This document shows, in pieces, positions 10,840 through 21,429 of a stretch of 64,000 nt of DNA (position 1 is its first letter; each line of letters opens with the position of its first letter). The translations under genes and the position numbers were made by a program. Source of the stretch: Ctena decussata (taxonomy: Eukaryota; Mollusca; Bivalvia; Lucinida; Lucinidae); assembly GCA_963989385.1 (NCBI GenBank), contig OZ022500.1, positions 76,566,289-76,630,288 on the forward strand, read 5' to 3'. A model generated the notes under the pieces. The model was not told the DNA's origin and did no database searches. It saw only the letters and a program-made list of their open reading frames with translations.

Positions 10840-12004
10840 TACTGAAAGGAATAAGAAACGCATCTGGCCAAATTCATTTAAATATATTTCATGAAGTATA
10901 GTGTTTCAATTAAAGTTGTTGCTTTCAATTTATTCCAAATTTTTTTATGAAGAAATTCTTCTTATTTCAACATCACATAATGCACAAATAACGCCCAGTG
11001 TCTATTAAAGTGTTCGAGGGTATGATGTGTCGGAATCAATTCAATTCAATGTCAAAATGGTTTATTCCCGCCGTTGTCGTGTATTGCTTCGTGTATCCTG
11101 TTGGCCATGGAGTTGATGAGGGTGTTGATCCTTCTCAAAGGCATGTGGTTTCACTCCTGCTGCAAAGAGCCGTCAGTTGCTGGACGTAAGCTGGAACGTG
11201 ACATCGTCACCAAATCCGTTTCATAGGTGTTCTATGGGGCCAAATCAGGACTGCATGGAGGCCAGTCAAGCGGAATCACATTGTTCTGGGACGGAAAGTC
11301 GCGGCAAACTAGAGCAACATGCGGCTTGGCATTTTCTTGTTAAGTGTCAGATTGTGTTCTTCTGCACAAACGGAACCACGCACTGACTGAGAATTCGGTG
11401 TCTGCACTGAAAGGCATTTAAGTTTCCATTGACCACAATGACAGACGTTTTGAGTCCCTTGGTAATGCCGCCCCAGACCATTACTGAGCCGCCAGTTTCC
11501 ATGACGAAAGCGTCAATGAATGTTCGCTTCGACGTCGATACATGCGTTTACGTCCGTCAGCAGAGTATAGAATGAACCGCGACTCGTCACTAAAAAGGAC
11601 TTGTCTCCAGCAGTACATAGGAAAATGACGAAGACTGTTTAGTCGCAACCATTTTATCCTTATCGGACGTCTTCTCTGCGTTATCTGGAGTCCAACGTGA
11701 GAGCGTCTGACGTACAAGCCTACTTCCTTCAAACAGTTTCGCAGTTATGTGATGGGCCCTGTTATTTTGACATCCGCACTTGTGTCCTGAACCGGTCGCT
11801 AAGATGTGCCAGACGTATGGCACGCTCTTGACGTCTGGTTGTGAGGCCTGCCCGCTAACTGCCCCGTTGCATGTAAGTGTTGCCGAAGTCGGCTTACGGT
11901 TGACTGGGCAACACCAAGCTGTCTAGCGACCCGTTACTGCGAGAAGCATTGCGTTAACAAATACATTACACGTCCTCTGTCTCTTTCACGATGCCGTGAC
12001 ATTT
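10840..12004 (-). mobile_element. Tc1/mariner-type element, copy B (degenerate)
   Basis: Aligns along its length with copy A at 3148-4262, including the AAGAAACGCAT-type start of the non-coding tail, and is the longer copy. Similarity ends near 12004. No matching terminal repeat was found at that end. Confidence 0.8.
11052..11990 (-). pseudogene. Tc1/mariner transposase pseudogene, copy B
   Basis: Same enzyme relic as at 3355-4255. Visible landmarks are the VAQSTVSRL helix-turn-helix region (near 11900), IRIKWLRLNSLRHFPM, SDESRF with the first aspartate (near 11585), a GGSVMVWGGI-type box (near 11480), the second catalytic box as QENAKPH (near 11325), and a C-terminus ending in NGGNKPF with a stop at 11052. 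Copy B keeps about 50 bp near 11770-11820 missing from copy A. The reading frame is interrupted several times. Confidence 0.88.
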
Positions 12005-13189
12005 CAATGTACATTGTAGCAGACGCGGCTTTGGTGATAACTGAAATATGTTGTGGCGTTCATAACTTAAAGTTTCTTAGAAAGTTCGGTACCTAGTACC
12101 GGGTTTTAAACACAGACGAACGAATATACGGACACTCCCAGTGTTCAGGCTGCGACGTCTGAGGGTATGGCAGACCCTCCGTGATCAGTACAGGGGGTCT
12201 AGGTTCGATCTCTGGATTTCTGTATTAAAGTCTAAACAAGTCGTCCGCAACTTTCTACGCCACCTGGAGTAATGTGTGAATTCTGTTGGATATTTGCGGC
12301 CAGCATAGAAAATAAGGGTGCTGATCGAAAATGTAAAAATGACCGCACTGTTTTACTTCCTATTTCAATAAAAATTGTATCAGTGAAATGCTGAATAATT
12401 GTAGTTTTCGGAATGAACACGGAAAATTATCATTTTATGAAAAAAGAGACATATGCGGGTAAAAACTTTGATCAACGCAGTAAAAAAGTCATGATTTACT
12501 ATATATTCTATACATTTTGAGGGCAGTCAACTTAAACTAAAAAATGACCGCAGTATTTCTTACGCAATCTTTTCAAAAATTACATCAGGCTGTTCGAAAA
12601 TTAATGCGGTTTTCGAAATGAACACGGAAAAATGGATTTGAAAATATAAGGAAAAATAAAATAAGAAGGAAAAGATGAATTATCCATATCTCTTAGTGTA
12701 TTTCAGTGCCTGCTCGATTCGCGAATATCGATTATCGATTTTTACACAGTGGTGTGGAAAGTTATCCATGAAGATAAACAAAATCAAGTTTTCAATAATT
12801 CTGTATTCTGTTATTTACAAATAATTTCAATCTTAGGAAACGATGTGATGCTAGAGAAAGAATGTACTTCGCGTTGAATTTCAGAGTTGTGAAAAAAATT
12901 ACATATAGCATTCCTTAGCCTTAGCTTTAAGTTGGAAGAGAGAATCAGCTGATAACGGTGAATTTAAGAGAAAAGAGCCTTTTCAGAATTTTAGAAAATA
13001 CAATCAAAATGAGATTCCAAGATTATGAAAATCTTGACAAGAAATTCTAGTTTATCAGGAAACTAGACAGAGTCATATCGAGAAAAATGATCCTGAACTA
13101 TAAAAGTTCAGGCGAGAGAAATACATCGACTCACCTAGAACAGGACGACTTTCTCAGCAGGAGAGTGTACCCCAGAAGTGGCATATTAT
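12005..13189. other. Intergenic with a degenerate two-copy tandem repeat
   Basis: A unit of about 206 bp is repeated once: AAAATGACCGCA recurs at about 12334 and 12539, and CGGAATGAACACGGAAAA at about 12403 recurs near 12612. A B-box-like GGTTCGATCTC at about 12202 is not backed by a convincing A-box. No gene recognised. Confidence 0.5.
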
Positions 13190-15119
13190 ATCAGCGCAAG
13201 ATTGGTTTACTTATTTTTCGAATATATTTAATCATGGCAGTGATTATATAATACAAGAGGAAGTCATTCAAAATGATACTTTTGATGAAACATTGGATGC
13301 CCCAATAAGTAATTCGGAAGTATTTTTGGCTATTAAAAGGCTTAAAAATGATAAATCTCCAGGTCTAGATGGGATCCCAGATGAGTTTTACAAAGTTATA
13401 CCTGAAATGTTTGTACCATAACTAGTTTCATTATTCAAAAAAATGTATGATAATAGTTTTTTTTCAGAACAATGGTTGCATAAGCCCTATCCATAAATCA
13501 GGGAAATCAATAAAAGTAAACCTGAAAATTATAGAGGAATTAGTTTACAGCCAGTTATTAGTAAAACTTTTACTTCGATTTTTAGTCAACGTTTGAAACA
13601 ATGGTGTGTGAGAAATGGGGTTATTGGAGAGGAGCAAGCAGGGTTTCGTTCTGATCACTCAATGATTGATAATACGTTTTGTCTCCAAACCATTGTACAA
13701 AATATTAACGACATAAAAGGGGAAGACTTTATGCAATTTTCGTGGATTTTGAAAAGGCCTTTGGCCGTGTTAACAGGAATATTTTATGGCAAAAACTAAA
13801 TTCGCAAAATGTAAGTGGTAGAATGGTTAAAATGCTGAATTCTATTTATACGTCTGTATTATTGTGTGTTAAAACACAGGCAGAATTGACAAGCTTTTAT
13901 AACTGTCCTGTTGGGGTCAAGCAGGGTTGTATTCTCTCCTCTTTGTTGTTTTGCTTATTTATTAATGACTTGCAAATTTTTTTCTCAGTTAATAGTCATG
14001 GGATATATCTGGATTTGTGTACCATATAGCTTTTACTGTTTGCTGATAATCTTGTAATGTTTGCTGACACAAAGGTTGAGTTACAAAGATTGAAAATTGT
14101 GATAGATTTAAGTAGAGGATTGATATTGCTTAAACATGTGTTATTGTATTTCGAAATGGCGGGTATCTTAGAGAATATGAGAAATGGTTTTATGACAATA
14201 TTAGCTTACGAGTTGTTACGTACTATAAAAACTTAGGCTTAGTAGTATCCTCTAGATTATCATGGTATGTGTGTCAAAAGACTTTAGCAGAGCAAGCATC
14301 TGAGGCACTTTTTTCTATCAAGTCAAAGTTTAGCCAATTTGGGTCTATTGTTCAAAATTTTTCGATACTAAAATATTGCCGATCCTCACATATGGAGCTG
14401 AAATATGGTTTGGACATGAAAGCAAAGATATCGAAAAAGTTCGTCATGATTATTGCAAATATATTTTGAAAGTTTCGAGACATATACCAAATATATTTGT
14501 AAGAGGTGAGTTAGGTAGATACACAATATATAATATTCGTTGTCTGAAGTTTATAAAATACTGATTAAGAATTTTGCATATGTCGAATAACAGACTTCCA
14601 AAAATCTGCTATAAACTACAGTTTATGTGGCTAGATGCAAATCTACGATTAAAATGTTGGACAAGAGATATTAGGGACATATTGTTAGCAAACGGATTCG
14701 GATATGGTTGGTATGATCAAGGAACTGGTAATGTAAGTTTTTTTCTACAAATGTTTGAACAGAAACTAAAAGATATTGATATTAACATATGGTTCTCTGA
14801 AGTAGTAGGTATGAGTAGACTCAGAACATATAGAATTTTAAAAGATAGGTTTTGTTATGAAACATATTTAAACAATAATTTAATTACTATAAATAAACAA
14901 ATTCTGGTGAAATTCAGGGGAGGATTATTAGAGTTGAGGGCAAAAACGGGTTGGTTTGAATCTATTCCTTTTAATAAAAGAATTTGTCAAGTATATAATT
15001 CTGATATCGAAAAAGAATTTCATTTTCTCTTAGTGAGCCCGTATTTTGACCATTTGAGGCAGGAATTTATCCCTTCCTACTTTTATATGTATCCCTCAGA
15101 AGTTAAATTAGATTATTAA
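13190..15119 (+). pseudogene. LINE ORF2 reverse transcriptase (jockey/CR1-like), broken
   Basis: RT of an APE-type LINE. Reading across frames: AIKRLKNDKSPGLDGIPDEF (13330-13390), KPENYRGISL (13515), EEQAGFRSDHS (13630), VDFEKAFGRVNRN (13742), PVGVKQGCILS (13905) and the active-site box as FADNLVMFADT (near 14040), where the second catalytic aspartate has become asparagine. The post-RT region is the longest intact stretch, 14574-15119 (181 codons, RLPKICYKLQFMWLDANLRL, then a long C-terminal domain ending YPSEVKL). There are at least four frame breaks. Confidence 0.88.
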
Positions 15120-15325
15120 TGAATAAGGATAATATTGAGTTAAAAGTAAAAAATTGTCTGTATATAATAACGGCTTTAAAGCTTAGGCATGAACTATTAG
15201 ACAGATGAAGTTGAACTCCTATAAGAATGTTGATTCTCTGAACCATTGTTAAAAGTTATGAAAAATTAAACGTTTCGCAAATAGGAATATGGTTATCATG
15301 TATTTGACACTAGCTGAGTTTAATA

Positions 15326-15956
15326 TACCAAACAAAAAAAGAAACACACAAAGTAATATGTTGGTATTTTCTTGAAAATTACATATAATTTAAGAAAATA
15401 ATTCATACGGTATTAGAGGTAGACAATCGGACAGTTCAACCCAAAATATTCATTTAATTGTGTCAATTCAGTACTTTGTGACGGGTCTCTGAACAAGGCA
15501 GCGGTCAGTTTTCAATGTCACAGTTTTCAATAAGAGGTGTGACCTCCCTTGGCTCGTATGCACGCCGTACATCTTCCGCGCACTGAACTGATGATATTCC
15601 AAATCTAATTCTGAAGAATGGCATTCTATTCTTGACGTAAAGCAGCGACCATTTACTGACGTATACTGACGTTTAAACTCAAATAAAACTCACTAACCAT
15701 ATCCAGATGCACACGTGTACTCTACAGTCCATGCAGACAGTAAGCTTGAATAAACGGATGGAAATCATTGTCAACGATTTCATTAATGCTTAGTTTTCAT
15801 GCATATGGATGGTATAGATAATCATCTACGTCATGATGAGGTTTGAACAAGATTTGATTAGAAGTACGGATTTATGAGCGTTTTCTGGCCATACTATAAA
15901 AGGTATATTAAATGGGAAAATCTTACCGTGTGCGTTTCTTTTTTTTGTTTGGTATA
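15326..15956. mobile_element. Tc1/mariner-type non-autonomous element with ~27 bp TIRs
   Basis: Ends are TACCAAACAAAAAAAGAAAC and the reverse complement GTTTCTTTTTTTTGTTTGGTA, flanked by TA as in Tc1/mariner insertions. About 630 bp with no intact ORF. It sits inside the LINE 3' UTR, so it is younger than the LINE copy. Confidence 0.85.
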
Positions 15957-16339
15957 TTATTACACATAATGTCCATTACCATCAATTTTGTATTTGTAAA
16001 TATGTAATTGTAATTTGGGCCGGTGGCCTATATTACCTGAATAAATTACTTACTTACTTACTTACTTACTTAACACTGCTTCTTTTCCTGCTATTATTTT
16101 TTCCACAAAGGAACAGCTTTTGCGACTTCATGTTTACTTTCGTGGGCCCTACTCTAACAGACAAGTATTTGCCGACAGGGAAGCAAATCCATTCATTTAA
16201 AAAACATGATCACTAGTGAGAAGAGGTGAAAAGAAGACAAAATAGTAGTTGCCTCCCCTGAAGATGTACCCATTTCCCTTAATCTGCTAATTTTTAGCAA
16301 CGGAATTAGTCTATTCGTGAATATTTTGCAGGAAAGTAG

Positions 16340-16545
16340 GTCAAGTCAGATAAATTCGGACAGCAGGTAAATTCGGACAGTGACATTGTTTCCTTTATAT
16401 ATCAGTTGATTGGAATTATAACAAAATTAACTGGCAAACAGTGAAAATCCTGATGAGGCGGCTCATGATGAGCCGTCTCATCTGGATTTTAACTGTTTGC
16501 AAAGGTACGTCCGAATTTACTCGCTGTCTGAAGTTACCCGACTCG
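16340..16545. repeat. Nested inverted-repeat hairpin
   Basis: Outer arms contain TAAATTCGGACAGCAGGTAA and its approximate inverse TTACTCGCTGTCTGAAGTTA. The inner arms (16432-16502) form a 30 bp stem, GGCAAACAGTGAAAATCC... with a GGCGGCTCATGATGAGCCGTC core. Probably a small MITE. Confidence 0.75.
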
Positions 16546-16697
16546 GCCCTAGATAAAAGACAAACGGTGCAGTCTGCACTACTTGGCCACCGCGTAGATT
16601 AAAACTTTCAATTTGAAATTGTAATATGAATACAACGCTTCTTTTTCTCATTTGCATATTTTCAAAATAATTATTTCAGTATTGTTTTATATTACAG

Positions 16698-16713
16698 CTC
16701 ATTCAAAGATACC
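16698..16713 (+). promoter_or_regulatory. Splice acceptor and short 5' UTR of peptide gene 1
   Basis: TTTTATATTACAG ends at 16697, followed by 16 nt ending AAGATACC before the ATG. The same AAGATACC-ATG context follows the acceptor of peptide gene 2, which supports both the start codon and the splice site. Confidence 0.65.
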
Positions 16714-17004
16714 ATGTATATATCGAGAAGGGCCAAAGTCACAATAGCGATTATCAGTCTTATCTTAGCGATAATCATGGAAGATTCCGATGCTCGGAAG
16801 AAGAAAACGAAATGCCGATACCGACGTAAGAAAGGCGTGGACACTTGTGTGGATGTGATGCCCAAACGTGTACCAAAACGATGTAGGAAGTATTCTGATA
16901 TAAAAGGCAAATGTGAGGAAATCGATGGAGTTTGTAAACTTTCAGGAAAGCGACGTAAAGGCAAACCAGTTTGTGTTTGTAATGTAACGGGTATTGATTT
17001 TTAA
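16714..17004 (+). CDS. Secreted cationic cysteine-rich peptide 1
   Basis: A 96-residue precursor. Residues 1-27 are a signal peptide (hydrophobic core VTIAIISLILAIIM, likely cleavage after DSDA). The mature part is strongly basic (about 24 K/R against 7 D/E). It has seven cysteines at 34, 45, 57, 67, 74, 87 and 89, with landmarks KCRY, TCVDVMP, a GKC-X6-C core and a terminal CVC. It is 40-50% identical by eye to the minus-strand gene at 38651-38953, and a third, broken copy lies at 27602-27889. GXC cores with a CxC end occur in defensin-like folds, but the usual CxxxC pair of CS-alpha-beta peptides is missing, so I assign no known family. An extracellular defence or signalling role is inference. 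The paralog, the conserved start context and the acceptor make a real gene likely. Confidence 0.82.
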   Translation: MYISRRAKVTIAIISLILAIIMEDSDARKKKTKCRYRRKKGVDTCVDVMPKRVPKRCRKYSDIKGKCEEIDGVCKLSGKRRKGKPVCVCNVTGIDF

Positions 17005-18004
17005 CGTCAAAACAGCCAAAACTAGTGTTAGGACTTCTACCGTAAAGAAATCTAACAGTGGATCGAATACATGTAGGTCTAAGCTTGAGCAAATAGTGCA
17101 ATCCCAGACTGTCAGCAGTCTGATCAGGGCTTTCACTGCGTGCCGTGCCATTCAAACTGCATCATTTGGATGCATTACTACATTGTGAAACCAAGCTGTT
17201 CAATTTTAGGGACATATACGAATATCATTTTAGGTCACATACAATCGACGGAAAATTCGTAATCTTTTTTTTGTGATATATATATATTATGAATTTCTAC
17301 CTCTCTTTCAGTTTCAAGTTGAGCTGTCCAGTTTGGAATTCCAAAATGGACCGCGGTCTATTTTTCCAAAACAGTTACCAACATGATGCAATTTTGTTTT
17401 TTTGTGTATTAAACCGAAAGTAGAAATCAAAAGTAGATCTACGAAGAAAAAAACGAAAGTTTTGAATATCTGCATCTGTGTTCGATAAAATTCCATTGTA
17501 AATTTACAAACAAGAGAAACATTTTGAATTAACATCTGACATAGTGCTAGTTTTCACGCAGTGCAGTACAACGGGTGGGGGGGGGGGGGGGGAGGGGGAG
17601 GGGTAACGACGATAAAATATTCATTCACCTTTGATATTATTGGCTAAATTTTGACATACGCGTTATTTGACCAATGAAATCTTGTGAAATGTGGAACAAA
17701 AGTGAAATTATACTCGGCAGAAAAAAAAGAAGGTAAGTCATTATGGCCATTTGGGTTTTGTGTTTACATTTTGGACTCGCATGTTCTCACTAATGATAAG
17801 CATTTCAAGCAAGATACTTCCATATTACGAAACGATGATATAAATATGTATATACGCTTATCTACAATCAAATCATTTCGTGTCCGTGAAAGATAGTGCT
17901 AAATTTACAACAAATTCTGGATCAAGATGAATAGAGCAAACTGACGGAAGGGGTCAGAAACAAGAAACCCGGGCATGCATATGGCCGTATGTCGAAAAAA
18001 TCCG
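17005..18004. other. 3' flank of peptide gene 1; no gene
   Basis: A C-family-like hairpin remnant (CCCAGACTG...CAGTCTGATCAGGG) lies at about 17101-17140 and a G homopolymer at 17575-17602. No clear AATAAA poly(A) signal was seen close to the stop. Short ORFs here have no motif. Confidence 0.45.
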
Positions 18005-18310
18005 AAAAGTTCGAGTCCGTTGATTGGCCAACGACAGAGAAAGTTCACGGCCAAGCCACATGATTTAAAACTTTCATAGCAACCAATACACAGTTCCAAG
18101 AATAGCCGCTAAGCTCCGCCTGCTTAGTTACTGTTACTACGTCTCACAAGCTTACACAAAGATGGCGGAAAAACAAATGACAAATGCAAGTGTCTGCTAA
18201 ATGTTGGCGATCTATGGCGAAGAATAAAGTCTCCTCATGGCCTACACATGGCAGTTGGCGCATCATGCATTTCCGATGCGTTCTGTTCTTGCAAAGCAGG
18301 GTAAATCCAT
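18005..18310 (+). promoter_or_regulatory. Candidate TATA-less promoter with CCAAT boxes and a YY1-type motif
   Basis: GTTGATTGGCCAAC (about 18017, inverted CCAAT) and GCAACCAATAC (about 18080) precede AAGATGGCGGAA at 18159-18170, which matches the YY1 start-site motif common in TATA-less animal promoters. A later ATG (18237) opens a frame reaching a possible donor, CAGG/GTAAAT, at about 18300. Which gene it would serve is unknown. Confidence 0.3.
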
Positions 18311-21300
18311 TAAAAGTGGTGTTTGTTTAATTTCTTTAAACAGGTGTACATCCCTTCATTAACTGAAATGTAAAGTCACGGACTTTTGTTGGTACTGACC
18401 ACGTGCGATTTGTTTGTGAGACTATGTCACGTGCTAAGTTGTCGTTGCATTGGCCAGGTATACGATATCATGTGATTTTGAGTGACATTCTGGGTGTGTC
18501 TCTGAACTGTGTATTGGTTGCATATGGCGGTAAAGCTGCGGCACCAAAGCATACAACTGGTTTTTTCCGTGGAAAATACCCGATTTCATCTTTTCTGTCA
18601 TTGAAAATAGATAATGACGTGCCTTCTTGCCTTGTTGATAATGCAGTGGTATGAACTATAACTTTCTTATGACGCAACCGATCGGCTTTACAGAAGGTAC
18701 AAAATAAATTAACATTTGACAATATATATGTACATGTATATAATATTTAATTTTTCCTCAAGTGACTATATTTTTGGGTATCTCAAGTGTTAAACTTTTT
18801 TAGCAGGAAAATTGATGCTGATGTTATTATCACGATTTTAATTTTTTGATATTGTTGATAGGGCTTTCAAAATTGTTCATGGAGTGACGTCACCGTACCT
18901 GACTTGGTTGTTTTAATATCATTGACATGGCCCTTACATAGAAATATCTAGCACATTGAAAGGAAAGACTAGATATTTCTGAATAAACGACTGATTCTCT
19001 GCACTTATCAAATGCTTCGTCGTACCCTTAAATAGTCAAAAAGCACATATTTCGGATGAGTATTGGGAAATAAGGATATCTGACAAAGTAAATTCCATTT
19101 TTGTAACTTAATTTATTTCCTGTTATGTGTACATGAAGATGGGTTTCACTGTTTATAAATGCTAAACGCAATAGTATCTGGCAGCAAATATATCCTGTTA
19201 TGCTGTGTTTTCTAACATTTGTTGCTAGTGGACAACTTTGTTAAAGTTAAATTTGTATTGTTACTCACAATATCAGCACCAAAGCGTCTACAAACTATTC
19301 CGTTTATTTCAAGTGGCAGCCATATTTGATAGTGTGTGATTGTGTAATTTATGTATGTATTCTAAAATGTAATTTGATAGAAATTTATTGTTTATGTCTG
19401 AATAACATTTTTGTTCTGTTCTGTTTTTGTTCATCTGTTAGGTTTATTACAATTGCGTAAGATATTACACCGATAGTAATACTAAAACAATAAATACCTT
19501 TAAAAAGATATTGTCAAAGGTAAAAGAGCCATGGTGTCATACGTATATAAGAATTTCCGTCATTTATCCAGCGGCAACACAGACGTCGTGCACGGTATTG
19601 GGGTACATCCACGGACAGATATGAAATGGGCCCCACGGAAGCAATGCTTTTTCGGATTTTATGCAATAAACTGTTTTAAAATCATGAATTGGTATTTATT
19701 TTATTTTCGGGTCAATAATATTTGGTTTTGAGACGATGTAAATCCTAATGCAGGCGCATACGGTTGGTTTTTGCGCTAAATTGCGTGTAACTCGGTAACA
19801 AAGTCGGCATGGTGGGCATACTCGAAGGAATGCTACACAGAAATGTCGATGTGAATTTTTGTGGAAATTTGCTTAACAAAAAGAGGAAATTTTCTAGATA
19901 AACTTCATTTTCATTTTATTGTTTATTCTTCAACAATCGCCATCTTAAGAATTTATTGTTAAAAGTAAAATAGTGTAACTCACGCTCAAATTAACGTCAA
20001 AATTGCAGGGCTGGTTTCTTCGGAGAGTAAATTTGAAAATATTTGTATATGTTTCAAATGTACTTATGCATCACTTATGAGCTATATAAGAATAATTACT
20101 TTTTCTATAAGGATACGGAAAGAAATTAAAAAATCCGCGGTCTTAATTTGTAACGAATTTCAAATTTGACACCAAACTCTTACACTTATTTATGTTATTC
20201 AGCTGATTTTGACAAAATACTTACAGCAATCTGTGCAAAAAGCTAATTTCCAAAATGTACATTCTCTGTTTGTACCATCTGCTAAATTGGGATTAGGCCT
20301 AAATGCTCTTGAACAATGAATTTTTTATGCGCATTTACATCGGTCTTAAATTTTGTAACGCGGAGACAAATAAAGAAATTCAAACGTTACATGCATGCAC
20401 GTGAAACCTTATAGTTATAAGTGGCTGTCAGGCAATTTTCAGGTCTGTGTCATTATGGTCAAACACGTCTTAAAGGTCAGCTCTGTGAAGCAAATAACTG
20501 TATTTGAAGGTAAAAATTTCATTTCCAAAAATACCAGTTTCTTTACAAATTGACCTGTATTAAGCAAGCATCTGTCTCAAGCAAGCGGTTTTTGCACCTC
20601 CCTTTGGTGCTTGCTTAAGGCCGGTTTGACTATACAGATATACTTTCTCGTGCCATCGGAGAAAAATTTTATCAAAGTTTGAAGCCCATAAATATATAAA
20701 TACATGTATATGATATTTCACCAGCATAAAAAGTCTTTCCCATGGCAAGTTGACTAGCATAAAAAAGGAACGGGAAAGGTGACGCAAGAGATACAATTCG
20801 TTCTACACGAAAACAGAGGATAGTATAATATACAAAATAAATTATCGTAAAATGGCTAAAAGCTACCGTGCAGGGATATAGTGTGGTTTATATTTGCAAC
20901 TTCCGATAGAATTTGTACAACAAACTCAATTCATCTCGTGTACATAAATGCAAATAGACCGTCCTATACTGAAAAAGCAAATGAATAAGCAAAACTGTAA
21001 ATAAATTCTCATTAATGTCGTCCTTACAACATGTTCAAAGGATCGAATCGGTTTTCTTTTGTTTCTGTGGGGTGTTTGGTTTTGTTTCACTACTTTCGGT
21101 ATAAGACAGTCGACCACGGTTAACATTCTCATAAGGTAGAAAAGTATCCGCTTGACAGTTTGACGTTACGTTTTGTTCCCCAATACCGTGCGCGACGTCA
21201 CAACATTAGGCAACGTCGCATCAACGTTGCTGCAACGTTATCATAGACTGAGCATTTACAATTTACCCCGTTCCACTGGGATACAAGAGGCTTAAATTTA

Positions 21301-21429
21301 CTAAATCATTTCAAGTTCTAAAAGCATCTGGTAAGGAGTTTCATAGCACAACTGCAGCGTAGCGAAATTCTTAGCGTGTCTTGAGGATTCTACTTGAAGA
21401 GGTGACAACGTATTACAATATCTTATAAA
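18311..21429. other. No gene recognised
   Basis: An 83-codon frame at 18403-18654 and its minus-strand counterpart are not recognisable. Small hairpins occur at 18938-18982 (AGAAATATCTAG / CTAGATATTTCT) and 20570-20635. The rest is AT-rich unique-looking sequence. Confidence 0.4.

Larger units (their letters stand above)
13190..16074 (+). mobile_element. 5'-truncated non-LTR retrotransposon (LINE) with nested MITE
   Basis: The coding part (13190-15119) is followed by a 3' UTR interrupted at 15326-15956 by a separate element. The UTR resumes with GGGCCGGTGGCCTA and ends in a run of ACTT repeats (about 16047-16073). A microsatellite tail and 5' truncation are typical of target-primed reverse transcription. 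No endonuclease domain remains. Confidence 0.85.

Noticed and set aside
12100..12215. Possible tRNA-derived SINE (GGTTCGATCTC B-box)
   Set aside because: No convincing A-box at the right distance and no tRNA-like fold.
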